Source: Thermoplasmata archaeon (GTDB lineage: Archaea; Thermoplasmatota; Thermoplasmata; Lutacidiplasmatales; UBA184). From it: a stretch of DNA of 28,699 nt. Shown here one piece after another: positions 15,110 to 22,871 of the stretch. The stretch's first letter is position 1, and each line of letters begins with the position of its first letter. Below the pieces are notes generated by a model. It ran no database searches. It was not told the DNA's origin and worked only from the letters and a program-made list of their open reading frames with translations. The stretch lies in contig JASHVP010000104.1 of the NCBI GenBank assembly GCA_030044475.1, positions 1 to 28,699 on the forward strand, in the 5' to 3' direction. A program made the translations under genes and the position numbers.

Positions 15110-18030
15110 TGGCCCTCCCCGACGTTCGCCCGTTGGGAAACCTCGCTCCGGTCGCCTCCGTCTGGTGCCGGCAGGTCGACAACGAGGCCGAGAGCCCGGG
15201 CTACACGACAATCCCCGACGACTTCCCCGGGCGCCGGGAGACGCTCGAGGCGATCCGGATCGTCGGCAACCTGACGGTCAACGTCGCCGACACGCACGAC
15301 TACTGGGACCCGGATCCGTCGCAGCCGCTCTCGTTCTACCCGAACCTGTTCCTCTACCCGGCTGCGAACGGCCGGTACACGTGCATCGGCCGGATGTTCC
15401 TGTCGACGGAGGACCGGCCCCGGCTCGGCATGAAGACCCTCGTCTTCGAGACCGACGCGCTGACGTCGACCGGCGACTTCGGCGGAGCCGTCGTCCGGGC
15501 CCATGGGACGATGGGGGCCAAGGCGGCCCCGGCGAAGCCGGCCGCCGAGCCGGACCCGGCGGTGTACCAAGCGGTCGGCGAGGGGTTCCTCTTCCACCGC
15601 GGGACGACCGAGCCGGTCGTCATCGTCGCGGCCGAGCAGTGGGAGGCGGCGAGCCAGGTCGTGCTCGACCTCGTCCGGTCGCTCCCCGCCTCGCTCGTCG
15701 GCCTCGGAGCCTTCCTGAGCTTCCCGTACTTCCTGCCGGCCGCGAAGGTCAACCTCCACGAGTTCACCGAACAGATTCCTCTCGCGCTCGCGCTGATGCG
15801 GGTCCCGCGCGGCGAGGCCCAGGGCGACCGTCACACGAAGCGGATCCAGAGCTGGGAGGCCGCTCCCGTCTCCCTGCGCGACCTGACGAAGCCCGCCGGG
15901 GGCAAGTCGAAGGACACGCTTCCCCTGCTGCTCCAGTACGCGCGCGACGGCGCCGAGGAGAAGCTCGGCGAGGTCGCGCGACGCGTCGACGCGGTCGAGG
16001 GGGCCCGGGTCCGGGCGCACCTCCAGGACGCCGAGCGACAGGCCGGCCGGGAGCGGCGCAAGGAAATGTGGCGGATCGCCACGGCGATGGAGACCGCCGC
16101 GCTGCTACAGACCCGTCCGAAGGGCCGCGGCGTCGCGATGACCGGCGAGGCCGCGCGCCGGGCGAACGAATACCTCAAGGCGCAGCCCGGCGAGAGCCCG
16201 ATCCTGGCCCCGCCGGCCCCGCTCCCGCCCGCGCCGCCGGTCGCGACGGCGCCGGCGACGGTCACCCCCCCGAAGGTGCCGGCCTGGCTCCAGCGGCCCG
16301 CCGAGGTCGTGGTACCGCCGACCACCGGTCCGACGCCCGTCCCCCTCTCGACGAGCGACGATATGTCCCTCCGGCCCGGGGTCGCTCCGGCCGCGCCCTC
16401 GGCCGCCCCCGCCCCGGTCGCGGCGGTCGCGGACCCGGGCCTCGAGGACCGGCTCAAGAAGATGATCGACCAGAGGTTTGCGGAGCTCGCCCGGACGCCC
16501 GCCGCCTCCCCGTCGACCCCCGAGCCGGCGACGCTCGACGCGCGGATCGCGGCGGCGACGCGGGAGACCGAGGCCCGGTGGGCGGTCACTCTCGAGGCCC
16601 GGGCGCGGGAGCTGCAGGAGGCGTCGCAGAAGTCGGTCGCCCTCGCCGCCCACGACCTCGCTTCCCGCATCGCGACCGTCGAAGCGCGCCCGATCGTCTC
16701 TCCGGCGGCGGTCGCCGACGACGCCGCCGCTCGGGCGCGCGTCGCGCTCGAACCGAAGCTCGCCGCGTTCGAGGAGACGGTGCGGCAGACGGTCCAGACC
16801 TCCGGGGAGATGTGGGCCGAGCGCCTGCGGGAGGAACTCAAGCGAACGACCGACGAGATCTCCGGACTCACGGCCCGCGCGGAGGAGGACCTCCGGACCG
16901 CGGTCGTCGCGCAGCTCGACCTCGAGGTGCGCGAACTCCAGGAGCAGGGGACCGCGTTGCGCGAGGAGGTCGAGGGCCGGGTCCGGGACCTCCTCGCCGC
17001 CCGGGCCACCGAGGCCGAGCAGCACCGCGCCAAGGAGCTCCGGGAGCTCGAGCAGCGATGGACCGTGCTGATCGACGGCCGCTCGAAGGACCTCGAGAAC
17101 CGGATGCTGGCCGCCCTCTCCGACCAGAAGACGAAGACCGCCGTGGCGGCCGAGGAGCGGCTCGGCCAGGCGGAACGTCGGTTCGCGGTCGAACGGGAGG
17201 CGCGGATCGCCGAGGTGAGCGAGGCGCAGTCCCAAGCGATCGCCGGCCTCCAGGTCCGACTGCAGTCGTACTTCGAGCAGAAGCTCCGGGAGAACCAGGA
17301 GAAGGAGCGGGAGAAGTACGTCGAACTGCTCGCTCGCCTCAAGTCCGAGGTCGACCAGTCGCTGGCGCGCACGATCGACTCGAGCCAGTTCGACGCCGCG
17401 GTGCGCGAGCGCGTCGGCCGCAGCCTCGAACTGTTCCGGCCCGACCAGGAGAAATCGTTCGCGTCGTTCCTCGCCGACGCGGAGCTGAAGCTCCGGACCC
17501 AGGCGGAGGAAGCGTCGGCCCGACTGGAGCGGACCGTCCATGGCGAGGTGGTCGACATCGACCGCCGCCTCCAGGTGCTGAGCGACCGGATGCTCCCGCT
17601 CGTTCGCCGCACCTGGCTCAAGGTCGCCGAGCTCGAGAAGGTCCACTCCGTCCCCGAGGAGACCGAGGCCCGGTACAAGGAGCTCCGCCGGGAGATGTCC
17701 CGCGAGCTGCGGCGGATCGAGGGCGAGCTCCTCGAGCAGACGTCCGACCTCCGGGACCGGTTGGAGACGTCGATCGCGAGCCAGGGTCGCATCTGGCTGA
17801 ACCTGCTCCGCCAGCTCTCGGCCGAAGGGGAGGCGATCGTGCCGCACCCGTCGACCCGGTCCCCCCGCCGGCCGGCCCGGCCCGCGGAGGACGAGGTCCT
17901 CGGGGACGACCTGCGGGCCACGGCGGCGGTCGGGGCCTTCGAGAACGACCCGCCGAACCCGATGGACCCGGAGCCGGCGCTCGAGGCGACCACCGACCGG
18001 GACGCCCGCCGGCGGCCGCGCCGGACGTAG
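15109..18030 (+). CDS. Large protein with globular N-terminal domain and long coiled coil
   Basis: 973 residues, coupled to the GTPase gene by TGATG. Three parts are visible. Residues 1-300 are globular: a Trp/Cys-containing strand (VASVWCRQV), an ESPGYTTIPDDFPGR motif, FYPNLFLYP, GRYTCIGRMFLSTED and a later FLSFPYFLPAAKV segment. Residues about 340-445 are a low-complexity Pro/Ala linker. Residues about 445-907 are an almost unbroken coiled coil rich in E, R, L and A, followed by a basic/acidic disordered tail. The opening SPGYT and later vWYNR-like pattern recall the N-terminal domains of GTPase-associated proteins (GAP1-type) in bacterial vWA/GTPase systems; this is a recollection and needs profile searching. 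No membrane helix is seen. It is probably the filamentous or scaffold partner of the GTPase. Confidence 0.82.
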   Translation: MALPDVRPLGNLAPVASVWCRQVDNEAESPGYTTIPDDFPGRRETLEAIRIVGNLTVNVADTHDYWDPDPSQPLSFYPNLFLYPAANGRYTCIGRMFLSTEDRPRLGMKTLVFETDALTSTGDFGGAVVRAHGTMGAKAAPAKPAAEPDPAVYQAVGEGFLFHRGTTEPVVIVAAEQWEAASQVVLDLVRSLPASLVGLGAFLSFPYFLPAAKVNLHEFTEQIPLALALMRVPRGEAQGDRHTKRIQSWEAAPVSLRDLTKPAGGKSKDTLPLLLQYARDGAEEKLGEVARRVDAVEGARVRAHLQDAERQAGRERRKEMWRIATAMETAALLQTRPKGRGVAMTGEAARRANEYLKAQPGESPILAPPAPLPPAPPVATAPATVTPPKVPAWLQRPAEVVVPPTTGPTPVPLSTSDDMSLRPGVAPAAPSAAPAPVAAVADPGLEDRLKKMIDQRFAELARTPAASPSTPEPATLDARIAAATRETEARWAVTLEARARELQEASQKSVALAAHDLASRIATVEARPIVSPAAVADDAAARARVALEPKLAAFEETVRQTVQTSGEMWAERLREELKRTTDEISGLTARAEEDLRTAVVAQLDLEVRELQEQGTALREEVEGRVRDLLAARATEAEQHRAKELRELEQRWTVLIDGRSKDLENRMLAALSDQKTKTAVAAEERLGQAERRFAVEREARIAEVSEAQSQAIAGLQVRLQSYFEQKLRENQEKEREKYVELLARLKSEVDQSLARTIDSSQFDAAVRERVGRSLELFRPDQEKSFASFLADAELKLRTQAEEASARLERTVHGEVVDIDRRLQVLSDRMLPLVRRTWLKVAELEKVHSVPEETEARYKELRREMSRELRRIEGELLEQTSDLRDRLETSIASQGRIWLNLLRQLSAEGEAIVPHPSTRSPRRPARPAEDEVLGDDLRATAAVGAFENDPPNPMDPEPALEATTDRDARRRPRRT

Positions 18031-18070
18031 ACCGGCGAGCGCCCTCCGGTCCGGCCCCCGAGTCCGGTAA

Positions 18071-18078
18071 CGATAAGC
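18071..18078 (+). promoter_or_regulatory. Weak TATA-like element before the zinc-ribbon gene
   Basis: CGATAAGC, about 26 bases before the GTG at 18101, in an otherwise GC-rich 70-base gap. The spacing suits a leaderless start; the sequence match is only fair. Confidence 0.3.
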
Positions 18079-18100
18079 CCCGGGTCGCGCTCCAACGGCC

Positions 18101-18292
18101 GTGCCCCCGGAGTCCGACCATCGGCACTGCAAGGTCTGCGGCAAGGTCACGGCCGTCGGGGACGAGGCGTGCAGCCGATCCTGCCGGGAGGAGCTGCGAC
18201 GTCGCGAGATCACTCGTCGCAACTACACCCTCCTGCTCTATGGCGCGATCGCGCTCCTCGCGATCGTCTTCGCCAGCGCCCTGATCCGCTAG
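18101..18292 (+). CDS. Small zinc-ribbon membrane protein (DUF2116-like)
   Basis: 63 residues, starting at GTG. An N-terminal treble-clef type zinc site (HRHCKVCGK, then CSRSCREE) is followed by a basic helix and a single membrane span (YTLLLYGAIALLAIVFASALI) that reaches almost to the C-terminus. This is the layout of the archaeal DUF2116 proteins, whose function is unknown. It is presumably tail-anchored with the zinc site in the cytoplasm. It follows the coiled-coil gene by 70 bases, with its own possible promoter, and the PPAT gene starts 8 bases after its stop. Confidence 0.8.
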   Translation: MPPESDHRHCKVCGKVTAVGDEACSRSCREELRRREITRRNYTLLLYGAIALLAIVFASALIR

Positions 18293-18300
18293 AGGGCACC

Positions 18301-19137
18301 GTGCCCCGGTACGGCCACGCGGTCCTCGGAGGCACGTTCGACCACCTGCACGTCGGGCACGCCGCGCTCCTCGCGGCGGCGTTCCGCGCGGGGCGTCGCG
18401 TCTCGGTCGGGGTGACGACCGACGACTACCTCGCCGCCCATCCGAAACCGGACCGCGAGCGACTGCAGTCGTTCGCGACGCGACGAGCCGCCCTGGCCCG
18501 TTTCCTCGCCGCCCGCTACCGCCGACGCCGCTGGCGGCTCGTGCCGCTGGCGGACCGGTTCGGCCGGTCGGTGGAGGCCGGGGTCGACGTGCTGGTCGTC
18601 TCCGCCGAGACGGTCGAGGGCGGGGCGGCGGTCAACGCGGAGCGCCGACGTCGGGGGAGTCCCGCGGTCCCCCTCGTGGTGGTCCCCCTCGTGCTGGCGG
18701 ACGACCTCGTTCCGGTAAGCGCTCGGCGGATCCGGTCGGGCGAGATCGACCGGGAGGGCCGACGTCGGTCCCCGATCCGCGTCGGCGTCGCGACGGACGA
18801 ACCCGGGATCCTGCCGGAACTCGCCCCGGCGCTCCGCGCCGCCTTCCCGCGAGGCCGGTTCGACCTCGTGCCCCGGCCCGGCCCCCGGGCGAAGAGCGCC
18901 GGGGCGCCCCGCTCTCGAGTCCTCGCGGCGCGCGCGCTGGTCGGGCACGACCTGGGCGTCGGCGTCGCGCGTCGTCGCCCGGACGGAGTCTGGCTGTGCG
19001 AACGCTCCGTCTCGGTCGTCCTCCCGCCGGTGGCCGTCGTCGGGCGCTCCCCGTCGCGGCACCTCCCGACCCTGCGGCGCGCCCTTCGCCCGGGGGAGCG
19101 CAACGCCTTTCCGCGGCCGCGATCGTCCGGTCGCTGA
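18301..19137 (+). CDS. coaD: Phosphopantetheine adenylyltransferase fused to a DUF84-like domain
   Basis: 278 residues from the GTG at 18301. Residues 1-155 are an archaeal-type PPAT, the fourth step of coenzyme A synthesis: GGTFDHLHVGH (10-20) has the nucleotidyl-transferase T/HxGH motif, and VPVSARRIRSGEID is the family's C-terminal phosphate-binding segment. Residues about 158-245 look like a second domain. The opening strand IRVGVATDEPG, the run of basic residues, then SRVLAARALVGHDLGVGVARR and a SVSVVLPP strand parallel the DUF84 (inosine/xanthosine triphosphatase) pattern, though some expected acidic residues are absent. The last 30 residues are Arg/Pro-rich. PPAT is secure; the fused domain is a hypothesis and may be inactive. 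The stop overlaps the next start (TGATG). Confidence 0.85.
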   Translation: MPRYGHAVLGGTFDHLHVGHAALLAAAFRAGRRVSVGVTTDDYLAAHPKPDRERLQSFATRRAALARFLAARYRRRRWRLVPLADRFGRSVEAGVDVLVVSAETVEGGAAVNAERRRRGSPAVPLVVVPLVLADDLVPVSARRIRSGEIDREGRRRSPIRVGVATDEPGILPELAPALRAAFPRGRFDLVPRPGPRAKSAGAPRSRVLAARALVGHDLGVGVARRRPDGVWLCERSVSVVLPPVAVVGRSPSRHLPTLRRALRPGERNAFPRPRSSGR

Positions 19138-19358
19138 TGGAAACGTACCTTCGCGTCACCTTCGACAGCGAGGGGGCCAAACCATCCGAGGTCGCGGACC
19201 GGCTCCGGTCGTGCGGCTTCGTTCCCACGCACGGCAACTACGACTTCGTGTACGACTGGCAGGGACCGGCGACGCGCGAACAGGTCCTCGACCTCTCGGA
19301 CGAGCTCACCCGGCAGCTGCAGGGATACCGCGTCCGGTTCGAGATCGAGACCGTCTGA
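19137..19358 (+). CDS. Small conserved archaeal protein of unknown function
   Basis: 73 residues, coupled to the PPAT gene through TGATG. The sequence has a beta-alpha-beta feel: TYLRVTFDSEG, then a helix (PSEVADRLRSCGF), a strand with HGNYDFVYDW, a second helix and a final strand (YRVRFEIETV). The YDFVYDW motif looks like something conserved across euryarchaeal genomes, but I cannot name the family. There is no metal motif or membrane helix. The size and fold suggest a ferredoxin-like domain. Confidence 0.75.
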   Translation: METYLRVTFDSEGAKPSEVADRLRSCGFVPTHGNYDFVYDWQGPATREQVLDLSDELTRQLQGYRVRFEIETV

Positions 19359-19388
19359 GCGGACCCCGGGGCCCCGCGCTCGGCAGGG

Positions 19389-19396
19389 TTTTTATT
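19389..19396 (+). promoter_or_regulatory. TATA box for the DUF5611-like gene
   Basis: TTTTTATT lies about 28 bases before the GTG at 19421, with no Shine-Dalgarno between. It is a clear A/T island in a GC-rich gap of 62 bases and decides the start codon: the longer open frame upstream belongs to read-through of the neighbouring gene. Confidence 0.6.
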
Positions 19397-19420
19397 GAGC
19401 GTCCGCCTCGACCGGTCGCC

Positions 19421-19735
19421 GTGCAGACGTACCCGGTCCGGGCGGATCATCGGACGAACCTCGAACCGTCCCGGCTGGCGGAGATCGTCCGAGCGGAGTT
19501 CGGGTCCGTCGACCGCGATGGCGAGGCGGTCGTCACTTCGTACGGCGCTCTCCGACGGCTCGCCGTCCAGGCCGTCGGGCGATCCCTTCGGATCGACGTC
19601 GCGATGGAGCCGAAGGTGCCGGACGCCGTCGCCCAGGAGACGATCGCTCGGTACAACCGATTCCTCGAGTCGGTGACCGGGTACTCCGCGAAAGAGCGTG
19701 CCCGGCGCCTCCGAAAGTCGGCGTCGGAGGGGTAG
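19421..19735 (+). CDS. Conserved archaeal protein, DUF5611-like
   Basis: 104 residues, starting at GTG (19421) one promoter-length after a TATA box. It begins with QTYPVRADHRTNLEP, followed by a helix, VVTSYGALRRLAVQA, a strand rich in Val/Asp, then NRFLESVTGYSAKERARRLRKS. The SYGA and TGY-x-AKER-motifs match what I recall of DUF5611, a small family of Thermoplasmata and related archaea with no known function. The S2P gene follows 3 bases after its stop with a strong Shine-Dalgarno overlapping this gene's end, so the two are probably co-transcribed. Confidence 0.75.
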   Translation: MQTYPVRADHRTNLEPSRLAEIVRAEFGSVDRDGEAVVTSYGALRRLAVQAVGRSLRIDVAMEPKVPDAVAQETIARYNRFLESVTGYSAKERARRLRKSASEG

Positions 19736-19738
19736 CGC

Positions 19739-21325
19739 GTGGCCCCCGGCGGTGCCGGCCCGATCCCGTCCGGCAGCAGCGCGACGGAGCTCGACCGGAT
19801 CCGATCCCTGGTCGCGGCCCAGTTCCCGGTCTACGAGACCCGGATCGGGCCGCAGTCCGTGCTGTTGGCCGTCCACGTCGACGCGGGGACCCTGGAGGGA
19901 CGCTTCGACCGGCTGCGACGGGACCTCTGGGACCAAGGGTACGTCCCCCTCCTCCGACGGGAAGGGGGGGAGGACTTCGTCGAAGTCCTCCGCCGGCCGC
20001 GGTCCCGGCGGTCGCGGGAATGGGTGAACCTCGGACTCCTCCTCGCGACGGTCGCGACGACCGTCTTCGCCGGATCGATGATCTGGCTCACGTTCGTCGG
20101 GGGGACGTCCCTTCAGGCTTCGGACTTCGCGTACGGAGCCCTGTACTTCGCGGGCCCTCTCCTCGCGATCCTCGGGGTGCACGAGCTCGCCCACTACTGG
20201 ATGGCCCGACGGCGACACCTCGACGCGTCGCTCCCCTACTTCATCCCGATCCCGCCCCCGTTCCTCTTCGGGACCTTCGGGGCGTTCGTCAGCATCCGGG
20301 AGCCGTTCCCCGACCGGAAGGCGCTGTTCGACGTCGGCGTCGCCGGGCCGTTGGCCGGCTTCGCCCTGTCGATCCCGATCGCCCTGGCCGGCCTGTTCCT
20401 CACGGCGCACGCCCCGACCCTGCCCGCGAGCTACTGCGGGCCGTCGTTCCTCGGGCAGAGCTACGGGAACATCCTGCTCGGCCCCTCGCTCTTCTGGTAC
20501 GCCCTCTCCCAGTTCCTCCCACCCGGGCTCCTGAACCTCCATCCGCTCGCCCTCGCCGGCTGGGTCGGCATCTTCGTGACGGCGATCAATCTCCTGCCCG
20601 CGGGGTCGCTCGACGGGGGTCACGTCTGGCGGGCGCTCCTCGGGGACCGCGCCCGGTACGTCAGCTACGGGGCCGCCATCCTGCTGTTCGGGTTCGGGTT
20701 TTTCTACTACGGGTGGCTCCTCTTCGCGATCCTGGTCCTCCTGCTGGGACTGCGGCATCCGCCGCCGCTCAACGACCTGACGCCCCTCGACACGAAGCGG
20801 TACCTGGTGGGAGCCCTGGTGGCGGTCGTGCTCGTCAGCGGGTTCGTGATCGTGCCGCTCTCCACGCCGCCCGGGACCGTGGGGTTCTCGAACGCCGAGG
20901 TCCGCCTGCCGACCTCGCTGCCGTCGGGGGCGGCGATCGGCGCCAACCTCTCCGCGGACGTGACGAACGGGGACCCCGTCCCGCACGGCTACTCGTTCAC
21001 GGCGACCGTCGTGGCGGTGGTCGTCCAAAACGGGACCGGCACGAATCGGACCCTCAACGCGTCCGAACTGGCGACCTGGTCCGCGTCGATGGACTGGCGC
21101 TACGTCCTTCCGAACGGTTCCGCGGTCGAGATCTCCGGACCGGCCGCGGTCCTGCCCGCAGCGTACCTCCTGACGATCAACGCGACGTCGACGGTGCTCC
21201 TGCAGCTCGACTTCTGGAACTCGGCGCCCGCGCTCCTGGTCGACGTCTCGCTCTCGACGTCGCAGTCGTGCGCGACCGCCGGCACCGGGACCGCCGGCAC
21301 CCAGATCACCGCGACGTTCGGCTAG
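19739..21325 (+). CDS. Site-2 protease family membrane metallopeptidase (M50)
   Basis: 528 residues from GTG, preceded by GGAGGGG (19727-19733). S2P enzymes cut substrates inside the membrane. Residues 1-85 are a small soluble domain also seen in other archaeal S2Ps. The membrane part starts near residue 95. The zinc site is H148-E-L-A-H152 plus the LDGGH motif with D292 in the last core helix; a GVAGPLAGF segment follows the first site. Several hydrophobic spans continue to about residue 385. After the last span, residues 390-528 form a probable extracytoplasmic domain of Ser/Thr/Val-rich strands with six N-glycosylation sequons (first N403, last N481). Substrate unknown. The stop interleaves with the stop of trm11 on the other strand. 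Confidence 0.9.
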   Translation: MAPGGAGPIPSGSSATELDRIRSLVAAQFPVYETRIGPQSVLLAVHVDAGTLEGRFDRLRRDLWDQGYVPLLRREGGEDFVEVLRRPRSRRSREWVNLGLLLATVATTVFAGSMIWLTFVGGTSLQASDFAYGALYFAGPLLAILGVHELAHYWMARRRHLDASLPYFIPIPPPFLFGTFGAFVSIREPFPDRKALFDVGVAGPLAGFALSIPIALAGLFLTAHAPTLPASYCGPSFLGQSYGNILLGPSLFWYALSQFLPPGLLNLHPLALAGWVGIFVTAINLLPAGSLDGGHVWRALLGDRARYVSYGAAILLFGFGFFYYGWLLFAILVLLLGLRHPPPLNDLTPLDTKRYLVGALVAVVLVSGFVIVPLSTPPGTVGFSNAEVRLPTSLPSGAAIGANLSADVTNGDPVPHGYSFTATVVAVVVQNGTGTNRTLNASELATWSASMDWRYVLPNGSAVEISGPAAVLPAAYLLTINATSTVLLQLDFWNSAPALLVDVSLSTSQSCATAGTGTAGTQITATFG

Positions 21326-22323
21326 CGTTCGTAGACCCGAAACTCCCGAGTGAGGCTCCGGTGGACCCGGACCGCGACTCCGACGACCCGTCGCCACGGC
21401 GCCCCGAGCGGATCCGGGCCCCCGGGCAGGACGACCGCCACCCGGCCGCCGTCGCGCACCCGGTCGGCCCACCGCGGCAGGACGCGCGCGACGAGCCGGG
21501 AGGTTCCTTCCCCTCCGGTCGAAGAGGCGCGGCCGTACGGTGGGTCGGAGAGGATCGCGTCGAACTCCGCCGGCGCGTCCGGGAACTCGACCTCCGCCGC
21601 ATCGCCCTCGACCACGGCGCGGGGGGTCAGCCCCAGGTGGGCGAAGTTCCGCAGCGCTCCGCGGACCATCGTCGCGTCCGCGTCGACGCCCCACAGTTCG
21701 GCCCCGAGGAGCCCGGCCTCGGCGAGCAGGGCGCCGGTGCCCAAGAACGGGTCGACGACCCGGTCGCCGGGCCGGATGCGGGCCAAGTTGGCGGCGGCGC
21801 GTCCGAGCCGGGGCTCGAGGCTCACGGGGCGCTGGAACGGCAGGTGGGGCATGCGACGACGGGCCGGGGCCTGGCGATCGACGGCCCCCACCTCCTCGAA
21901 GAGGCGATCGACCCCGTCGGCGTCGGCCGCGACCCACAGCCGTTGGGTCGGGTGGTCCAGGTCGATCGACCACCCCCGCGCGACGAGGTCGCGGCCGACC
22001 GCGAGGACCGCCGGGTCCGAACCGCCGGCCGACGGTCGACCGAGCCGTCGCACGGCGACCCGCGCGGGTCCGACCACGCGGCCGACCGCCCGCGTCGCAA
22101 CGGACGTCGGGTCGACCGGCACGACCGTTCGTCGCGCGAGGGCGAGCCGTTCCGCCACGCGCGCCACGGAGGCCAGATCCGGAAGGCGCAGGGAGACGAG
22201 GCCGGGGATCGCGCCCTCGCTCGCGGGACCGCTCGTGCCCCCGACGGCCTCCGCCGCCGAGATCCCTTCCTCGCGGGCGAGCTCCGGGCTCTCCCCGGAC
22301 GGTTCGAAGTACGCCACGATCAC
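21322..22323 (-). CDS. tRNA (guanine-N2)-methyltransferase, Trm11/TrmG10 type
   Basis: 333 residues from the GTG at 22323, which overlaps the Mut7-C stop as GTGA. The N-terminal half is the THUMP/ferredoxin-like RNA-binding region (degenerate, Arg/Val-rich). The C-terminal half is a Rossmann methyltransferase: VVDPFLGTGALLAEA (SAM loop, about 189-203), WGVDADATMV, GDAAEVEF and SDPPYGR (about 257-263), the DPPY form of the N6/N2-amine methyltransferase motif. These proteins make m2G or m22G at position 10 of archaeal tRNAs. The exact position methylated is inferred from family membership. A longer upstream open frame exists but would run through the neighbouring gene. Confidence 0.87.
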   Translation of the reverse strand: MIVAYFEPSGESPELAREEGISAAEAVGGTSGPASEGAIPGLVSLRLPDLASVARVAERLALARRTVVPVDPTSVATRAVGRVVGPARVAVRRLGRPSAGGSDPAVLAVGRDLVARGWSIDLDHPTQRLWVAADADGVDRLFEEVGAVDRQAPARRRMPHLPFQRPVSLEPRLGRAAANLARIRPGDRVVDPFLGTGALLAEAGLLGAELWGVDADATMVRGALRNFAHLGLTPRAVVEGDAAEVEFPDAPAEFDAILSDPPYGRASSTGGEGTSRLVARVLPRWADRVRDGGRVAVVLPGGPDPLGAPWRRVVGVAVRVHRSLTREFRVYER

Positions 22324-22796
22324 GGCCGCGTCTCCCCCGACCAGTTCGCGATCTGTTGGCGGACTCGCGCCGTGTGGGATCCCTCCCAGTACAGGTGCCC
22401 GCACTCGGAACACTGGTACAGCCGGAGACCCTGGGCCACCCGATCCCACGGAACCCCGTCCGGATCGGGTCGGTTCCCCCCGGCGGTGTAGCTCACGAGG
22501 AGCCCATTGCAGACGGTGCACCGGACGAAGGCGACGGCCCCCGGGGTGGTCGGAACCGCCGAACGGACCTGCTTCCACTGGTCGGCGAGTCGCGGGCTCG
22601 TGAGCAGAACGACGCGACCGGCGCGGCGGGCCAACTCCCGGTCCCGGGTCAACAGAATCCGGTCCTCGCGCTCGGCCCGGGCGAGCACCTCGTCGTCTAG
22701 GAGGCCCCGGACGTAGGCGGTGTCGCAGCCGACGAAGCGTAGGTACCGGGCCAGCCGGCCCACCATCTCGTCGGCGAGCCATCGGGGGTTCGACAT
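22320..22796 (-). CDS. Mut7-C RNase domain protein with C-terminal zinc ribbon
   Basis: 158 residues. Mut7-C is a PIN-like ribonuclease domain. The conserved acidic residues are present: D9 in RWLADEMVGRLARYLR, D25 and D34/D35 in the next helix-loop, and D52 in ILLTRDREL. The C-terminal zinc ribbon has C93, C96, C129 and C132 (CTVC and CSEC), and the closing YWEGSH motif is typical of the family. Archaeal Mut7-C proteins are thought to be RNases of unknown target. Coupling to a tRNA methyltransferase gene (GTGA overlap) suggests a link with tRNA or rRNA, but that is inference. Confidence 0.9.
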   Translation of the reverse strand: MSNPRWLADEMVGRLARYLRFVGCDTAYVRGLLDDEVLARAEREDRILLTRDRELARRAGRVVLLTSPRLADQWKQVRSAVPTTPGAVAFVRCTVCNGLLVSYTAGGNRPDPDGVPWDRVAQGLRLYQCSECGHLYWEGSHTARVRQQIANWSGETRP

Positions 22797-22831
22797 GGGA
22801 TCGGGACGGTGCTTCCGCAACCCTACTCCCT

Positions 22832-22838
22832 CAAATAC
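22832..22838 (+). promoter_or_regulatory. Possible TATA box for the phosphohexomutase gene
   Basis: CAAATAC sits about 37 bases before the GTG at 22872 in a 75-base divergent gap. It would give a short leader of about 10 bases. The reverse strand of the same A/T patch (GTATTTG) lies about 39 bases before the Mut7-C start and could serve that gene. Confidence 0.4.
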
Positions 22839-22871
22839 GGGCCGCTCCCTCGCGCGGCTCGCGGAGGGCCG

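Noticed and set aside
19238..21973. Long minus-strand frame of 911 codons opposite the S2P and small genes
   Set aside because: It is Arg/Gly/Asp/Glu-rich low complexity without motifs. The plus strand here encodes the HELAH/LDGGH protease and small proteins with promoters and Shine-Dalgarno sites.
22809..22871. Earlier start for the phosphohexomutase
   Set aside because: The upstream 21 codons overlap the likely promoter and do not match the family, whose members begin at the RLFGTNGIR motif a few residues from the start.
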